64,000 bases of DNA from Puteibacter caeruleilacunae (GCA_005217565.1 SJCO01000010.1:124001-188000), one strand, 5' to 3'; numbered from the stretch's first letter, positions 51,493 through 61,365 are shown. Program-made: numbers and translations. The notes: generated by a model not told the origin, from the sequence alone.

Positions 51493-53523
51493 TTACAACT
51501 CAACTCCCATTTCCTCAAACTGTGCTGCGGCATGCAGGAAGTGTGCTGTAATCCAGTACACAGTCCATCCTTCAGAGTAACCACCACGTAGCTTATAAAC
51601 ATTACTCATATTACCATGCTGAGCAAAGTTGGTTTCCTGTATCTGTTCTCCCTGTGAACCAAAAGGATCAATCATTTGTCCACAGCTACGGTACATCACC
51701 ACAGCCAGTTTCTTTAGTGCTTCATTTTCGGTATACATCCCCAACTTATACACCATTGGAGTGACCAATACTCCATAAACATCCAGGTGTTGATTTTGAG
51801 GAGATACACCAGTCCATCCTCGAGTCTTTAATCCATGATCAGCCAGACGACCTGCAGGTAAAGGGATGTCCCATACAACGGTATAGCTAAGTACAACATC
51901 ACCTGCATGTTTAGCCCATTTCAAGTATTTCTTCTCCTTGGTAAACTCATAAGCAGTCATGAATCCCTGGAAAGCCCCCCAGGCACCCTCTTTATCCTCA
52001 CAAGTTGCATCCAACGTACCACCCCAATAAGGTTCATCCATACTCACATGTCGCTCAGCATAATAATCTGCTAACTTCAATGCCAGTTTCTTATATTCCT
52101 TGTTTCCAAACAACTCATATGCATACAAGAATGGGGAAATATAAAAGGCCTCAGCTGTATTTCTTGGATTCCATTCAGGCGCATTAATACGCTTCAAATG
52201 AACGTCACACGCTTTCTTCAAAAACACCTCCCATTTTTCAGTGTTCATGCGTTTATCCTTGCGACCGGCCCGAATGGCCAAAGCAATACTGTTCATAGCC
52301 TGTCCTTCCGATACCGGATCTGACTTGCTCCATTTCTTTGTCTTGGTATTATAGTTCACCATAAAACCTTTTGGAGTAACTGGTGAAGTCGTAATATGAT
52401 CCATTGACTTTTGCACCATCGCCCTGATGGTTGGATCATTTAATCTCTTTTGAAGCACCTGTAAAGCGTAAATAGGAGCCTCCGATTGTCCGGCCCATCC
52501 CATCACTACCTGTGGTGTTATACGAGAAGGAAACATATTGAATCCCGCATAATCAGCATCCTCCATGTACCTTGACTTGGTAAAACGATATTTATCAGTA
52601 ATTATCTCATCTAAAGATGGGAAGTCATCCACATAAAATGGCTTGAAGATATCGACAGAGGTATACATTGGTGTCTGAAATCCAGCACCTTTCTCTTCCA
52701 CATCATATCCTTCCAGGTAGAATGTCTTCTCGATAATTGTTCCTGGCTCAAATTTCATCCATGTTGCTCCGTATGGCATTGCTTTATGCTGAAGAGCTTT
52801 CGCCACACTTGGTTGTCCGTTATAAGTAATGGGACCAGAAAGTAAGACTAACTCTGAATATTTTTCATACGACTGAACTCCCAACGACCACCATTGATCG
52901 AAATGATTTCCTCCATAAACAGGACTTGGCTTAGTATGTAGGGCAGCACCATAGTACTGATTGGCATCTTTCCACTCAAAACTTGCAAAGGGTAGGGGAT
53001 AGCGGTGCTCTTCAAAGATGGCTTTTTCTCCGGCTTTACCATGAAATACAGGTACCTTGTGTGAGCCATTCTTCTCTCCTGATGGGTTGCCGTAATAGAT
53101 AATTCCTGGTAAGAATGTACTTGGCTTCACTGCGTTGATCTGCCAACGCACAGCTAAGGTTACACTATCAATTGGTTGTTTTCCATGCCATTGAACACGA
53201 CGCACACACTTAATTCGGTTGCCTTCAGGACGGTAAGCATCTCTTAACTTAAAAGACCCTGAAGGTAATTTCATTTCACCATAAATAATCGTCCAATCTC
53301 CGGAGGTTTCAACCTTCTCAGGTAATGCATGCTTCCATTTCGCCGGCCACTCCTTTTGCCATGCGGTAGCAATAGACCATAGTCCTTCAGATGGAGATGT
53401 TAACATCACTTTTCCATCTACAACTACACTCGCTTGATTATTTTCCTTAACCTCCAGGTTCACCTCTTTTGCAAGAATTGTCCCTGCAAAAAGCATCGCT
53501 CCAATTAGCAGTAATTTCTTCAT
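51493..53523 (-). CDS. Unassigned secreted protein with beta domain plus alpha-toroid
   Basis: I do not recognise a family. The 676-residue protein has a signal peptide (about 1-18). Residues about 20-290 are strand-rich, with 'LEVKENNQASVVVDGKVMLTS' and 'SFKLRDAYRPEGNRIKCVRRVQW'. Residues about 310-670 are a series of paired helices with Trp/Tyr-rich loops, such as 'VMGWAGQSEAPIYALQVLQKRL', 'NTAEAFYISPFLYAYELFGNKEYKKLALKLADYY', and 'WGGTLDATCEDKEGAWGAFQGFMTAYEF', which is the layout of an (alpha/alpha)6 toroid as in GH127, GH105 and many lyases. 'DEPYWGGTLDATCEDKEGAWG' is acidic and would sit at the pocket. As part of the glycan operon it is probably a glycosidase or lyase of unassigned family. 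Confidence 0.6.
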   Translation of the reverse strand: MKKLLLIGAMLFAGTILAKEVNLEVKENNQASVVVDGKVMLTSPSEGLWSIATAWQKEWPAKWKHALPEKVETSGDWTIIYGEMKLPSGSFKLRDAYRPEGNRIKCVRRVQWHGKQPIDSVTLAVRWQINAVKPSTFLPGIIYYGNPSGEKNGSHKVPVFHGKAGEKAIFEEHRYPLPFASFEWKDANQYYGAALHTKPSPVYGGNHFDQWWSLGVQSYEKYSELVLLSGPITYNGQPSVAKALQHKAMPYGATWMKFEPGTIIEKTFYLEGYDVEEKGAGFQTPMYTSVDIFKPFYVDDFPSLDEIITDKYRFTKSRYMEDADYAGFNMFPSRITPQVVMGWAGQSEAPIYALQVLQKRLNDPTIRAMVQKSMDHITTSPVTPKGFMVNYNTKTKKWSKSDPVSEGQAMNSIALAIRAGRKDKRMNTEKWEVFLKKACDVHLKRINAPEWNPRNTAEAFYISPFLYAYELFGNKEYKKLALKLADYYAERHVSMDEPYWGGTLDATCEDKEGAWGAFQGFMTAYEFTKEKKYLKWAKHAGDVVLSYTVVWDIPLPAGRLADHGLKTRGWTGVSPQNQHLDVYGVLVTPMVYKLGMYTENEALKKLAVVMYRSCGQMIDPFGSQGEQIQETNFAQHGNMSNVYKLRGGYSEGWTVYWITAHFLHAAAQFEEMGVEL

Positions 53524-53585
53524 CTTTCTTATTATGAGTATATGTGATTAATCTTGTTTGTTAATTTTTTTATGTCTTTCGAGAG

Positions 53586-53625
53586 AAGACTGCCACTGAG
53601 TGAACATTCAATCAGTAGCAGTCTT
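53586..53625. other. Intercistronic hairpin after the 617-residue GH2 gene
   Basis: A 14-bp stem with one mismatch (AAGACTGCCACTGA with TCAGTAGCAGTCTT) lies in the 108-base gap. A T-run follows only on the plus strand; on the minus-strand mRNA it is a stable stem without a T-tract, so it is more likely a stabilising or partial stop element than a full terminator. Confidence 0.6.
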
Positions 53626-53631
53626 TTTTAA

Positions 53632-55485
53632 CTAGTTATCAATTGATACTTTGTATAATTTAGAGTTAACCTCTTTCATCTTTGACAACTCCATTTTAAT
53701 TATTTCTCTATCGTAAGTCATTAATCCATTTACCTCACCCTCAACATCTGTTGTCTGTGTGTAAATAGCCGCCGACAATCCCTTCTTAATTAAAGCAGGA
53801 ATCTTTTCAATAAGTCCTTGGTAAGAGCTCATCAATCGATCTTTGTCGTCATAATTGCGGTATCCCCAATTACGATCTTTCTGCCATAAATGACCTTTAA
53901 CAGGCATTCCTAGACCTCCAAATTCTCCAAGAACAAGCACGCGACCATCCATAATCTCAGGAGAATGGTATCTTGCATTTGGCATTCCTGGTCCTGGATA
54001 CTGGTGTTGATCAACCGTATGACCAGCAGGGAAAAAGTTTCCTCCACTAGGACCATTTACCAATCTTGATGGATCATACTTCATTGTCCAGTTGATAATC
54101 TCAACTGTGTTGAACTGTCCCCATGCCTCATTGAATGGTACCCACATCACAATACTTGGGAAATGATAATTGGCATCCATAATCGCCTTCCACTCTTTTC
54201 TAAATTGATTTGCGGAATTAGCACTACGCTTCATCTCTCTGCCATCATAACCTGAAGGACCTCTCCAATCTGCACTTTTATCTCCACTAGGCATATCCTG
54301 CCATACAAGCATTCCCATCTTGTCACAGTGATAATACCAACGTGCAGGCTCTACCTTAACGTGCTTACGGATCATGTTAAAGCCACTTTGCTGAGTAATC
54401 TCGATATCATATCTCAAAGCTTCATCAGATGGTGCAGTATAGAGACCACCTGGCCACCATCCCTGATCAAGTGTTCCCAATTGGAAAAGAGGCTTGTTAT
54501 TCAACAATAACCTTTCATGTCCCTGCTTATCTGTCCCAACGCTGATCTTACGCATTGCGAAATAACTCTTCACCTGATCAACAGTCTTACCTTTCTTCAA
54601 CAACGACACCTTAAGATCATATAAGAATGGAGAATCAGGAGACCACAATTTAGGAGCATTAATATCCAACAGCTGCTCATCACCCAGATTTCCCTGTGCT
54701 GTTTTAACCAACTGCTCTCCATCAAACACCTCTAATTTTACCTGATATCCCTCAACATTACTCAAGCGTCCCATGGTCTCAATATGCACCTGTCCGCCAT
54801 CAATATCAGGTGTAATCTTAAGTCGCCCAACAGCCTGTTTTGCCACTGGCTCCAACCAGACAGTCTGCCAGATACCTGAAACAGGAGTGTACCAAATACC
54901 GTTAGGTTTAGTAACCTGTTTTCCTCTTGGCTGAGTTCCATTACTTGCAGGATCCCATACTGACACCACAATTTCCTGAGGCCCGGAAGCAGATAATGCA
55001 TTGGTAATATCAAAACTAAATGGATCATATCCCCCCTGGTGTGATCCAACCTTTTTGCCATTCACGTAGACTGTTGTTTCCCAATCTACCGCACCAAAAT
55101 TCAAGACGATATCTTTCTTCTTCCACTTAGTTGGCAACTCAAAGGTTCTTTTATACCACAGGTAATCCTTATCTGAAATTCTCTTTTGAACTCCCGATAA
55201 AGCAGATTCAATGGCAAAAGGCACTAGAATCTTACCCTCGAATTCTGCAGGCATATCAACTCCGTTCTTCACAACAGCATATTCCCACAAACCATTCAGA
55301 TTCATCCAATCGCTACGCTGCAACTGCGGACGAGGATACTCTGGCAAAACAGCTTCTGCTTTCACCTCCTTTGCCCACTTACTTACAATCTTATCGGTCT
55401 TGAGCGACCAATCACCCTGAGCAACAGCTGTTCCAGCTACGGCTCCAAACAACAACAACAATCCCAGATTTCGAAATAATCTCAT
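53632..55485 (-). CDS. GH2 family glycoside hydrolase, 617 residues
   Basis: After a signal peptide (about 1-22) come the GH2 sugar-binding jelly-roll (about 55-215, 'SDWMNLNGLWEYAVVKNG', 'LWYKRTFELP', 'NGKKVGSHQGGYDPFSFDIT'), an immunoglobulin-like domain (about 220-315) and the catalytic TIM barrel. The acid/base Glu is in 'IVMWVPFNEAWGQ' and the nucleophile Glu in 'RVLVLGEFGGLG'. The family covers beta-galactosidases, glucuronidases and others; this subgroup with 'YTQTTDVEGEVNGLMTYDR' is typical of Bacteroidota glycan clusters. Unlike its paralogue at 61366 it ends with the barrel. The mutarotase gene stops two bases upstream. Confidence 0.9.
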   Translation of the reverse strand: MRLFRNLGLLLLFGAVAGTAVAQGDWSLKTDKIVSKWAKEVKAEAVLPEYPRPQLQRSDWMNLNGLWEYAVVKNGVDMPAEFEGKILVPFAIESALSGVQKRISDKDYLWYKRTFELPTKWKKKDIVLNFGAVDWETTVYVNGKKVGSHQGGYDPFSFDITNALSASGPQEIVVSVWDPASNGTQPRGKQVTKPNGIWYTPVSGIWQTVWLEPVAKQAVGRLKITPDIDGGQVHIETMGRLSNVEGYQVKLEVFDGEQLVKTAQGNLGDEQLLDINAPKLWSPDSPFLYDLKVSLLKKGKTVDQVKSYFAMRKISVGTDKQGHERLLLNNKPLFQLGTLDQGWWPGGLYTAPSDEALRYDIEITQQSGFNMIRKHVKVEPARWYYHCDKMGMLVWQDMPSGDKSADWRGPSGYDGREMKRSANSANQFRKEWKAIMDANYHFPSIVMWVPFNEAWGQFNTVEIINWTMKYDPSRLVNGPSGGNFFPAGHTVDQHQYPGPGMPNARYHSPEIMDGRVLVLGEFGGLGMPVKGHLWQKDRNWGYRNYDDKDRLMSSYQGLIEKIPALIKKGLSAAIYTQTTDVEGEVNGLMTYDREIIKMELSKMKEVNSKLYKVSIDN

Positions 55486-55487
55486 AA

Positions 55488-56603
55488 TTAATCAGTTAAA
55501 AATTTATAGATACATATGGAATAGTAATTTTCACCTGGATTAAGTCGGGTTGTAGGGAAGTTTGCATGGTTTGGACTATCTGGGAAATGCTGGGTTTCCA
55601 GACAGAAAGCTGTGCGATGTTTATAGCTTAAACCATATTTACCTACATCATTTCCATCAAGGAAATTCCCTCCATAAAATTGCAAGCCTGGCTCATTGGT
55701 ATATACCTCCATGGCTCTTCCTGAAGCAGGTTCAGCAATACGCGCAGCTAAACGTACCTTCTCTTTGGCTGGATTCAGTACCCAGTTATGGTCATACCCC
55801 AAGCCATACTTTAGCTGTTCAAAATCGTTATTTACCCTTTTTCCAATGGCAATTGGCTTTGTGAAATCCATTGGAGTTCCTGCAACAGCAGCAATTTCTC
55901 CAGTTGGTATTAATCCTTCGTCTACAGGCGTATAATCGTCGGCATCAATAAACAATACATGATCATTAATCGATCCTTTTCCTGCACCATGAAGGTTGAA
56001 GAAACTATGGTGTGTTAGATTAACATAAGTAGGAGCATCTGTCGTTGCCCAATATTCAACCTTCAACTCATTTTCATTGGTTAGTTGATAAACAACGCGT
56101 ATCGATAAGTTACCTGGATATCCTTCTTCCATATCCTTTGATAGATATTGCAATTCCAATGTTTGATCATCAACCTGTCGGGCCTCCCATACAACATTAT
56201 TGTAACCTGCAATACCACCATGCAAATGGTTCTCACCATTGTTAATAGCCAGGTCATAAGTCTTTCCGTCAAGCTCAAATTTTCCTTGAGCAAGTCGATT
56301 GCCATATCGCCCAATTAAAGCACCATAATAAATTTCATTACTCTTGAGATAACCATCAATAGATCCATACCCCAGAACAATATCTTCAAAATTACCTTCT
56401 CGATCAGGTACCCATAAGTTGACCACTCGACCTCCATAGTTAGTAATCTGCGAAACCAATCCGTTGCTATTTTTCAGCGTATATAAACTCACTTCTTTCC
56501 CATCGATAACAGTCTCAAATGTTGAACTGTCAAACTCTCTGTTTTTTGTTGAAGTACAGGAAACTGCCGCCAGCAGTACCAATGCCATTAGAAATTTTCT
56601 CAT
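55488..56603 (-). CDS. Aldose 1-epimerase (galactose mutarotase), lipoprotein
   Basis: The enzyme interconverts alpha and beta anomers of released sugars. The 371-residue protein has a lipoprotein signal ('LVLLAAVSCTS', Cys near residue 16), so it is bound to a membrane and faces the periplasm or surface. Catalytic and sugar-binding residues are visible: 'NNGENHLHGGIAGYNNVVW', 'NLTHHSFFNLHG' with the acid His, and the base Glu in 'AFCLETQHFPDSPNHANFP'. It sits between GH127 and GH2 genes (20 and 2 bases), so it presumably acts on arabinose or galactose released by them before uptake. Confidence 0.92.
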   Translation of the reverse strand: MRKFLMALVLLAAVSCTSTKNREFDSSTFETVIDGKEVSLYTLKNSNGLVSQITNYGGRVVNLWVPDREGNFEDIVLGYGSIDGYLKSNEIYYGALIGRYGNRLAQGKFELDGKTYDLAINNGENHLHGGIAGYNNVVWEARQVDDQTLELQYLSKDMEEGYPGNLSIRVVYQLTNENELKVEYWATTDAPTYVNLTHHSFFNLHGAGKGSINDHVLFIDADDYTPVDEGLIPTGEIAAVAGTPMDFTKPIAIGKRVNNDFEQLKYGLGYDHNWVLNPAKEKVRLAARIAEPASGRAMEVYTNEPGLQFYGGNFLDGNDVGKYGLSYKHRTAFCLETQHFPDSPNHANFPTTRLNPGENYYSICIYKFLTD

Positions 56604-56623
56604 CTGTTTAAAGATTATCTGTT

Positions 56624-59131
56624 TTATTTTTCATAGTCAATTTCAACATCCAGGATTCCAACAGCAGCATTCGCTTTTGGAGTCATCAAAATTCGAATAC
56701 GATCACACGACAATTCATTAGCCGGATGTACCATATTGTATTGATCCTTGAAGCTATTATAGGAGTCAGTTACATACAATTCAAAAGGCATATATCTTCC
56801 ATCCTTATAGTACTCCAAACTCCATGATTGAGGTACCTGTACCCCTCCTTGATCATCATACCAGTACACGCTAATACTTCTGATAGTACGCTCTTCTTTA
56901 AGCGCAATTTCAACCCATTGCTCTTTACCTTTCTCAGCCCAGCTAGTCCACCTTGGTATTGTAGTATCAAATGATTTCGATGGTTGCTTTCCATCACCTA
57001 TTGCCTCTACTTTATCAAGCTTAAAGGTGTGTGAAGCAATAATCTTCTCGAACTTTACATTCTTGGTTACCTCTGGTACATTTTCTTCTGCCAACTTCTC
57101 ATTATCTGGAATCCACACAATCATCGAAGCATCTCCACGGTTATTCCATGCATAATATGGTATTAATGTTGCCTGGGAGGTTGTTGCTCCTACCGACTGA
57201 ATAGGAAGATTTACTTTTACTACATCTTTTAGAAGTCCAGCATGAAACGTTTCTTCAGAGATCTCATCGTCCTTTGGTAGCTTGTCGATATAGTATGCCT
57301 GAGCAACCAAATCATTATCCGGCTCTTCAATACAATAAACAAGAGGACCTCTTGTCACTGCAATACGTTTCTGATCAGCCTCAATACGCTCATCTGCACG
57401 ATTAAATCGCACTGTCATAGGAAGCATAAGTTCCAACTTATCGCCATCATTCCAACTGCGTTCAACGGTTGCAAAACCATTATCAAGACTCGCAGAAACC
57501 TCCTTGCCATTGACCTTAATTTTCCAATCCTTGAAGTTCTTATTTTCAAATTGGTACAATGCACCCGGAACAAACTGACTCGTAGCCCATGAAGGAATCC
57601 TTATCTTCACAGCAATTTGCTGGTTCTTTTTCTCAGGATTAACAGTTAAAGTTACGTGACCTTCAAATGGATAATTGGTCTCCTGCTTTAGTGAAACTTT
57701 TCCTCCATCCAATTGAAGAGTTGTAGCATTACCGGCATAGAAAGAACAGTAGATATCATTCCCCGAATGCGCATACATCATTCCACTTACCTGAGGAATC
57801 AATCTTGCAATATTAGCCGGACAGCAAGCACATCCGAACCATGGAGAACGACCTTTGTTTCCATGATTAAATGGTTTTACTCCATCGGCTTCCAATGGAT
57901 TCACGTAAAAGAACTTGTTTCCTTCAATGTTTACTCCTGCCAATGAATTGTTATACAAAGCCACTTCGGCAACATCCAAAAATTTGGCATTCTTCTCTGC
58001 TAAAAACATTCGATAGTTAAAGAAGACATTACCTACAGCAGCACAAGTTTCATTATATGCATCCTTGTTAGGTAAAACAAACTCAGGTCCAAATCCCTCA
58101 ATACCATGAATAGCACCTAAACCTCCGGTTATATGCATTTTCGTATCGACGATATTGTGCCATATTCTGTCCAATGCATCTCTGTAGATAGGTTGCTCGC
58201 TTAAAGCATCAACATCAGCCATTCCGGCATATAAATAAGCAGCCCTTACAGCATGACCTACAGCTCTACTTTGTTCAACCAATGGTTTATGTTGTTGTGC
58301 ATATTCAGGAGCCATACATCCCTCTCCATCCGGAACAAAAGTCTTACCTCGTATATCCAAAAACTTTTTAGCCATCTCCAGGTAAAGCTCATTCTTGGTT
58401 GCCCTGTAAAGCTTCACTAAGGCAAGTTCCATCTCTTCATGACCAGGTGCCTGATTAACCGGTTTCCCATTATTGTAGTTAGGATCTCCTTCAAAAAATA
58501 CTCTATTCACATGCTGAGCACTCTTTTCTGCAACATCCAGCCATTTTCTCTTGCCTGTGGCTTGAAAATAAGCAATAGCCCCTTCATACATATGGCCAAT
58601 ATTATATAACTCGTGACTATGAACAACCCATGAATAAGGTTTATCACCCATACCCGAGCTTCCCCATGAAGCATGATTCTTTGCAACTCCTGTTATATGT
58701 GCCACATATAAATAACCATCTTCCTGTTGGGCACTGGCAATTACATCGATAATTTCATCCAGGCGAGCCTCCAGCTCAGGATTACGTTCAATCTTGAGTA
58801 AATATGCTGCACCTTCCATTACTTTATACAAATCGGATGATACGAAACGGTGAGGTTTGGGTAAATCAGTTGTATCTCCTTTCAGAAATTTTGCTGCCTG
58901 CTTAAGCTTCTCAACAGCTGGAATAGTTTTATCCAGGGCAAATGGCACCAATGTTTCAGCTTGTGTTTTCAAACGAGGTAACCAAAAGCTATCTTCCAAT
59001 TTTACCTCATTAAATGGTACAGGAGTCAGTAAACCACTACTCTCTTCCGACTTTTGAGTGGTACAACTAAAAAAGACTCCCAATAGCAATACTCCTAGTA
59101 AATTATATTTCAAATTCATTGTCATAACCAT
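56624..59131 (-). CDS. GH127 beta-L-arabinofuranosidase-type lipoprotein
   Basis: The 835-residue protein carries a lipoprotein signal ('LLGVLLLGVFFSCTT'). Its DUF1680/GH127 catalytic toroid (about residues 35-440) shows 'SFWLPRLKTQAETLVPFALDKTIPAVE', 'GEEGYLY'-like 'AQQEDGYLYVAHI', and the Zn/Cys centre: 'YNETCAAVGNVFFNYRM' (Glu and Cys) and 'WFGCACCPANIARLI' (the Cys pair; one Cys is the nucleophile in the Bifidobacterium enzyme). Beta-sandwich domains follow, and the last 130 residues resemble an F5/8 type C module. It should release beta-L-arabinofuranose. The start is ambiguous among three ATGs at 59131, 59125 and 59119; the first is reported. Confidence 0.9.
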   Translation of the reverse strand: MVMTMNLKYNLLGVLLLGVFFSCTTQKSEESSGLLTPVPFNEVKLEDSFWLPRLKTQAETLVPFALDKTIPAVEKLKQAAKFLKGDTTDLPKPHRFVSSDLYKVMEGAAYLLKIERNPELEARLDEIIDVIASAQQEDGYLYVAHITGVAKNHASWGSSGMGDKPYSWVVHSHELYNIGHMYEGAIAYFQATGKRKWLDVAEKSAQHVNRVFFEGDPNYNNGKPVNQAPGHEEMELALVKLYRATKNELYLEMAKKFLDIRGKTFVPDGEGCMAPEYAQQHKPLVEQSRAVGHAVRAAYLYAGMADVDALSEQPIYRDALDRIWHNIVDTKMHITGGLGAIHGIEGFGPEFVLPNKDAYNETCAAVGNVFFNYRMFLAEKNAKFLDVAEVALYNNSLAGVNIEGNKFFYVNPLEADGVKPFNHGNKGRSPWFGCACCPANIARLIPQVSGMMYAHSGNDIYCSFYAGNATTLQLDGGKVSLKQETNYPFEGHVTLTVNPEKKNQQIAVKIRIPSWATSQFVPGALYQFENKNFKDWKIKVNGKEVSASLDNGFATVERSWNDGDKLELMLPMTVRFNRADERIEADQKRIAVTRGPLVYCIEEPDNDLVAQAYYIDKLPKDDEISEETFHAGLLKDVVKVNLPIQSVGATTSQATLIPYYAWNNRGDASMIVWIPDNEKLAEENVPEVTKNVKFEKIIASHTFKLDKVEAIGDGKQPSKSFDTTIPRWTSWAEKGKEQWVEIALKEERTIRSISVYWYDDQGGVQVPQSWSLEYYKDGRYMPFELYVTDSYNSFKDQYNMVHPANELSCDRIRILMTPKANAAVGILDVEIDYEK

Positions 59132-59141
59132 GTACTTTAAA

Positions 59142-59172
59142 GGCTACGTGCTCATTACTGAGACACGTAACC
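59142..59172 (-). other. Intercistronic hairpin between the two DUF1680 genes
   Basis: GGCTACGTG pairs with CACGTAACC (one mismatch) and the inner CTCA pairs with TGAG around TTAC. It lies between the stop at 59192 and the start at 59131 with no T-run, suggesting an mRNA processing or stability element. Confidence 0.6.
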
Positions 59173-59191
59173 ACTACCTATATTATCTGTA

Positions 59192-61348
59192 TTACCAGCG
59201 ATTTGCTTTTTCATCTCCAACTACAGGGAATGAGCAGATTCTTAATCGTGCTGCACCCATAGGAACCAATTCAATATCCTCTGTTTTTTCCTCTGTATAA
59301 ACCGGACTATCCTTTAATTCACCACATAATCCGTGTTCATCAATCTTCCAACTTGGGATAAGTTTTCCTTTTGCCTTAATTACAATAGGAACTTCATCGA
59401 GCGTAAACGGGAAATTTGATGAAGGCCACTCTTTCCTCTCAACTTTAAAAGAACTCTCAAGATTTACTTCATCGTAAACTAATCCATAGTTCCAATTAGA
59501 TGTAGGAAGAATCTCATACGAAGGCCAGTTATGCTTATCAACGCCTTCCTGCCAACGAGAGTCACCAATTGCAGTCTTATCACTCTCTTTACGGTCATAA
59601 CGTTCACCGATCTTCAAAGAGTAGGTTAGGGGACCATAACTTACACTCACACTATTGTGATTTTTCTCCCATTTAGTCACATTTAATTGCATAGGAAATT
59701 CTAACACAACCTCATCGTCATTTTCCCAGTTGCGTTCAATTACCACATAGCTCTTTGCTTTCGCCACCACATCTAGCTTCTCTCCATTTACTGAGATTTT
59801 TGCATTGGTACACCATGCTGGGATTCTCAAATACAATGGGAAATTAACAGCCGATTCTGTTTCAATTGACAATTTAATATTTTCCTCAAAAGGGTAGTTT
59901 GTCTTTTCATGAATAGTCACCTCTCCTGATTCGCCAACCTTAGCAGTAACCTTACTTGCACTATAAATCGCTGCAAGCAATCCGTTATCAGGTGTAGCCA
60001 TCCATAGATTCTCCACAAAATATGGCCATCCCTGAGCATGGTTATGCTGACAACATCTTGAACTAAAAGGATTCATCATCAAGAAAGGACCTCTGTTATC
60101 AATTCCTGGATGGTGATTTGCTGCATCACACAATACCATATTCGGAGAGGTAATGTAGTGTAACGACTTAAAATCAGGCATTGTAGCAGCCGGATAGGTA
60201 TTGAATGCCACCTCTTCAGTGTGATCTGCCCAGAATGGATCACCTGTGATCCTCAACATGTGTTCATTCGAATTCATTTGCTCCACAATACCGCAGGTCT
60301 CAATTCCCTGACGAGGATCATCATACCCAGGACGAGCATTCTCATCAGATCCAAACATTCCTCCAGGAACCTGTCCGAAATGCTCTCGCATAATATCGAA
60401 ATTATCATATGAGGCAGCTAAATCTTTTTGATCACCACTCAGCAAATAATACTGTGCAGGCTCTCTGAAACACTGTGCATGATTCACGTTATGCCAGTCA
60501 ATTTGATCATGAAACCATGCAGGCCACTCTTCAACTGTTTCTCTTTTATGCTTGCGACAATGAATTGCGTTTAGGTCATGCCCACGACTTGTCCAATCTG
60601 CTGTATTGCGGTGAATCTTTTCAGCAAGGTCCAATAAAAACTTGTCGCCAGTTCTGTTGTATAACCAAAATACACTATGAAGGTTATCCCCACCTCTTAC
60701 TTTCTGCCAGTACCAGGTTAAGAACTTATCTTCAGGGAAATCCAACTGATACTTAAAATACTTTGTCATCAGATCAATCACTCTCTGGTCACCGGAATAT
60801 TCATAGTAGGACTGCAAACAATATAGCATAATCATATTCCCCCAGAAGTCTTGTCTTCCATCTTTTCTTATTCTCTTAGGACCAAAATTACCATTCTCAC
60901 GCTGACCGTTAATGGCTCCATTGATCCATACCATAGCTTCGTTAATCATCTGCTTATCGTCAAGCAAATAACCAATGTTAGCATATCCTTTCAACCAATA
61001 AGGCACCTCTTCCCAGCCCCATTTTCCTTCACCGCTCTTTGATAGCCATGCATTGTCCTCCTTTTGAAGCCATGCACTTATGTTACCAAGGTTACCGGTT
61101 AAGCCATCCCGCTGTCTTTCCAAATAGGTCTTCACCCATCCTTCAGGACGAACAGCACCAACAGGTAACTTGATGAAAGCACTTGGTTTTAATGGTGCTT
61201 TGTTACTCACATAGTGTTTGTTCACCACATCAGTATTCGGTCTTTCCACAACCGAAACCTTACTTACTTTGCTTTCATTCTGACTGCTACACCCTATAAA
61301 AAAGGGCAATAGAATACCAATCAGAATCGTACTAATTCTTAAATCCAT
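59192..61348 (-). CDS. DUF1680 (GH127-like) lipoprotein of divergent subgroup
   Basis: The 718-residue protein has a lipoprotein signal ('LLPFFIGCSSQ', Cys near residue 20). It matches the DUF1680 fold: 'PVGAVRPEGWVKTYLERQRDGLTGNLG', 'VPYWLKGYANIGYLLDD', and the Cys/Zn centre 'GIETCGIVEQMNSNEHMLRITGD' and 'NPFSSRCCQHNHAQGWPYFVENLW'. The second motif, R-C-C-Q-H-N-H, is different from the C-A-C-C-P-A-N-I of the neighbouring GH127, and the total sequence similarity is low. It belongs to a separate branch whose members may act on other sugars (the family includes an aceric acid hydrolase). It follows the 824-residue GH2 gene by 17 bases. Confidence 0.82.
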   Translation of the reverse strand: MDLRISTILIGILLPFFIGCSSQNESKVSKVSVVERPNTDVVNKHYVSNKAPLKPSAFIKLPVGAVRPEGWVKTYLERQRDGLTGNLGNISAWLQKEDNAWLSKSGEGKWGWEEVPYWLKGYANIGYLLDDKQMINEAMVWINGAINGQRENGNFGPKRIRKDGRQDFWGNMIMLYCLQSYYEYSGDQRVIDLMTKYFKYQLDFPEDKFLTWYWQKVRGGDNLHSVFWLYNRTGDKFLLDLAEKIHRNTADWTSRGHDLNAIHCRKHKRETVEEWPAWFHDQIDWHNVNHAQCFREPAQYYLLSGDQKDLAASYDNFDIMREHFGQVPGGMFGSDENARPGYDDPRQGIETCGIVEQMNSNEHMLRITGDPFWADHTEEVAFNTYPAATMPDFKSLHYITSPNMVLCDAANHHPGIDNRGPFLMMNPFSSRCCQHNHAQGWPYFVENLWMATPDNGLLAAIYSASKVTAKVGESGEVTIHEKTNYPFEENIKLSIETESAVNFPLYLRIPAWCTNAKISVNGEKLDVVAKAKSYVVIERNWENDDEVVLEFPMQLNVTKWEKNHNSVSVSYGPLTYSLKIGERYDRKESDKTAIGDSRWQEGVDKHNWPSYEILPTSNWNYGLVYDEVNLESSFKVERKEWPSSNFPFTLDEVPIVIKAKGKLIPSWKIDEHGLCGELKDSPVYTEEKTEDIELVPMGAARLRICSFPVVGDEKANRW

Positions 61349-61365
61349 ACTGTGTAACTCTATAT

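Noticed and set aside
53586-53625. Full terminator within the glycan cluster
   Set aside because: The T-run follows the stem only on the plus strand, while the flanking genes are on the minus strand, so it would not end their transcript efficiently.
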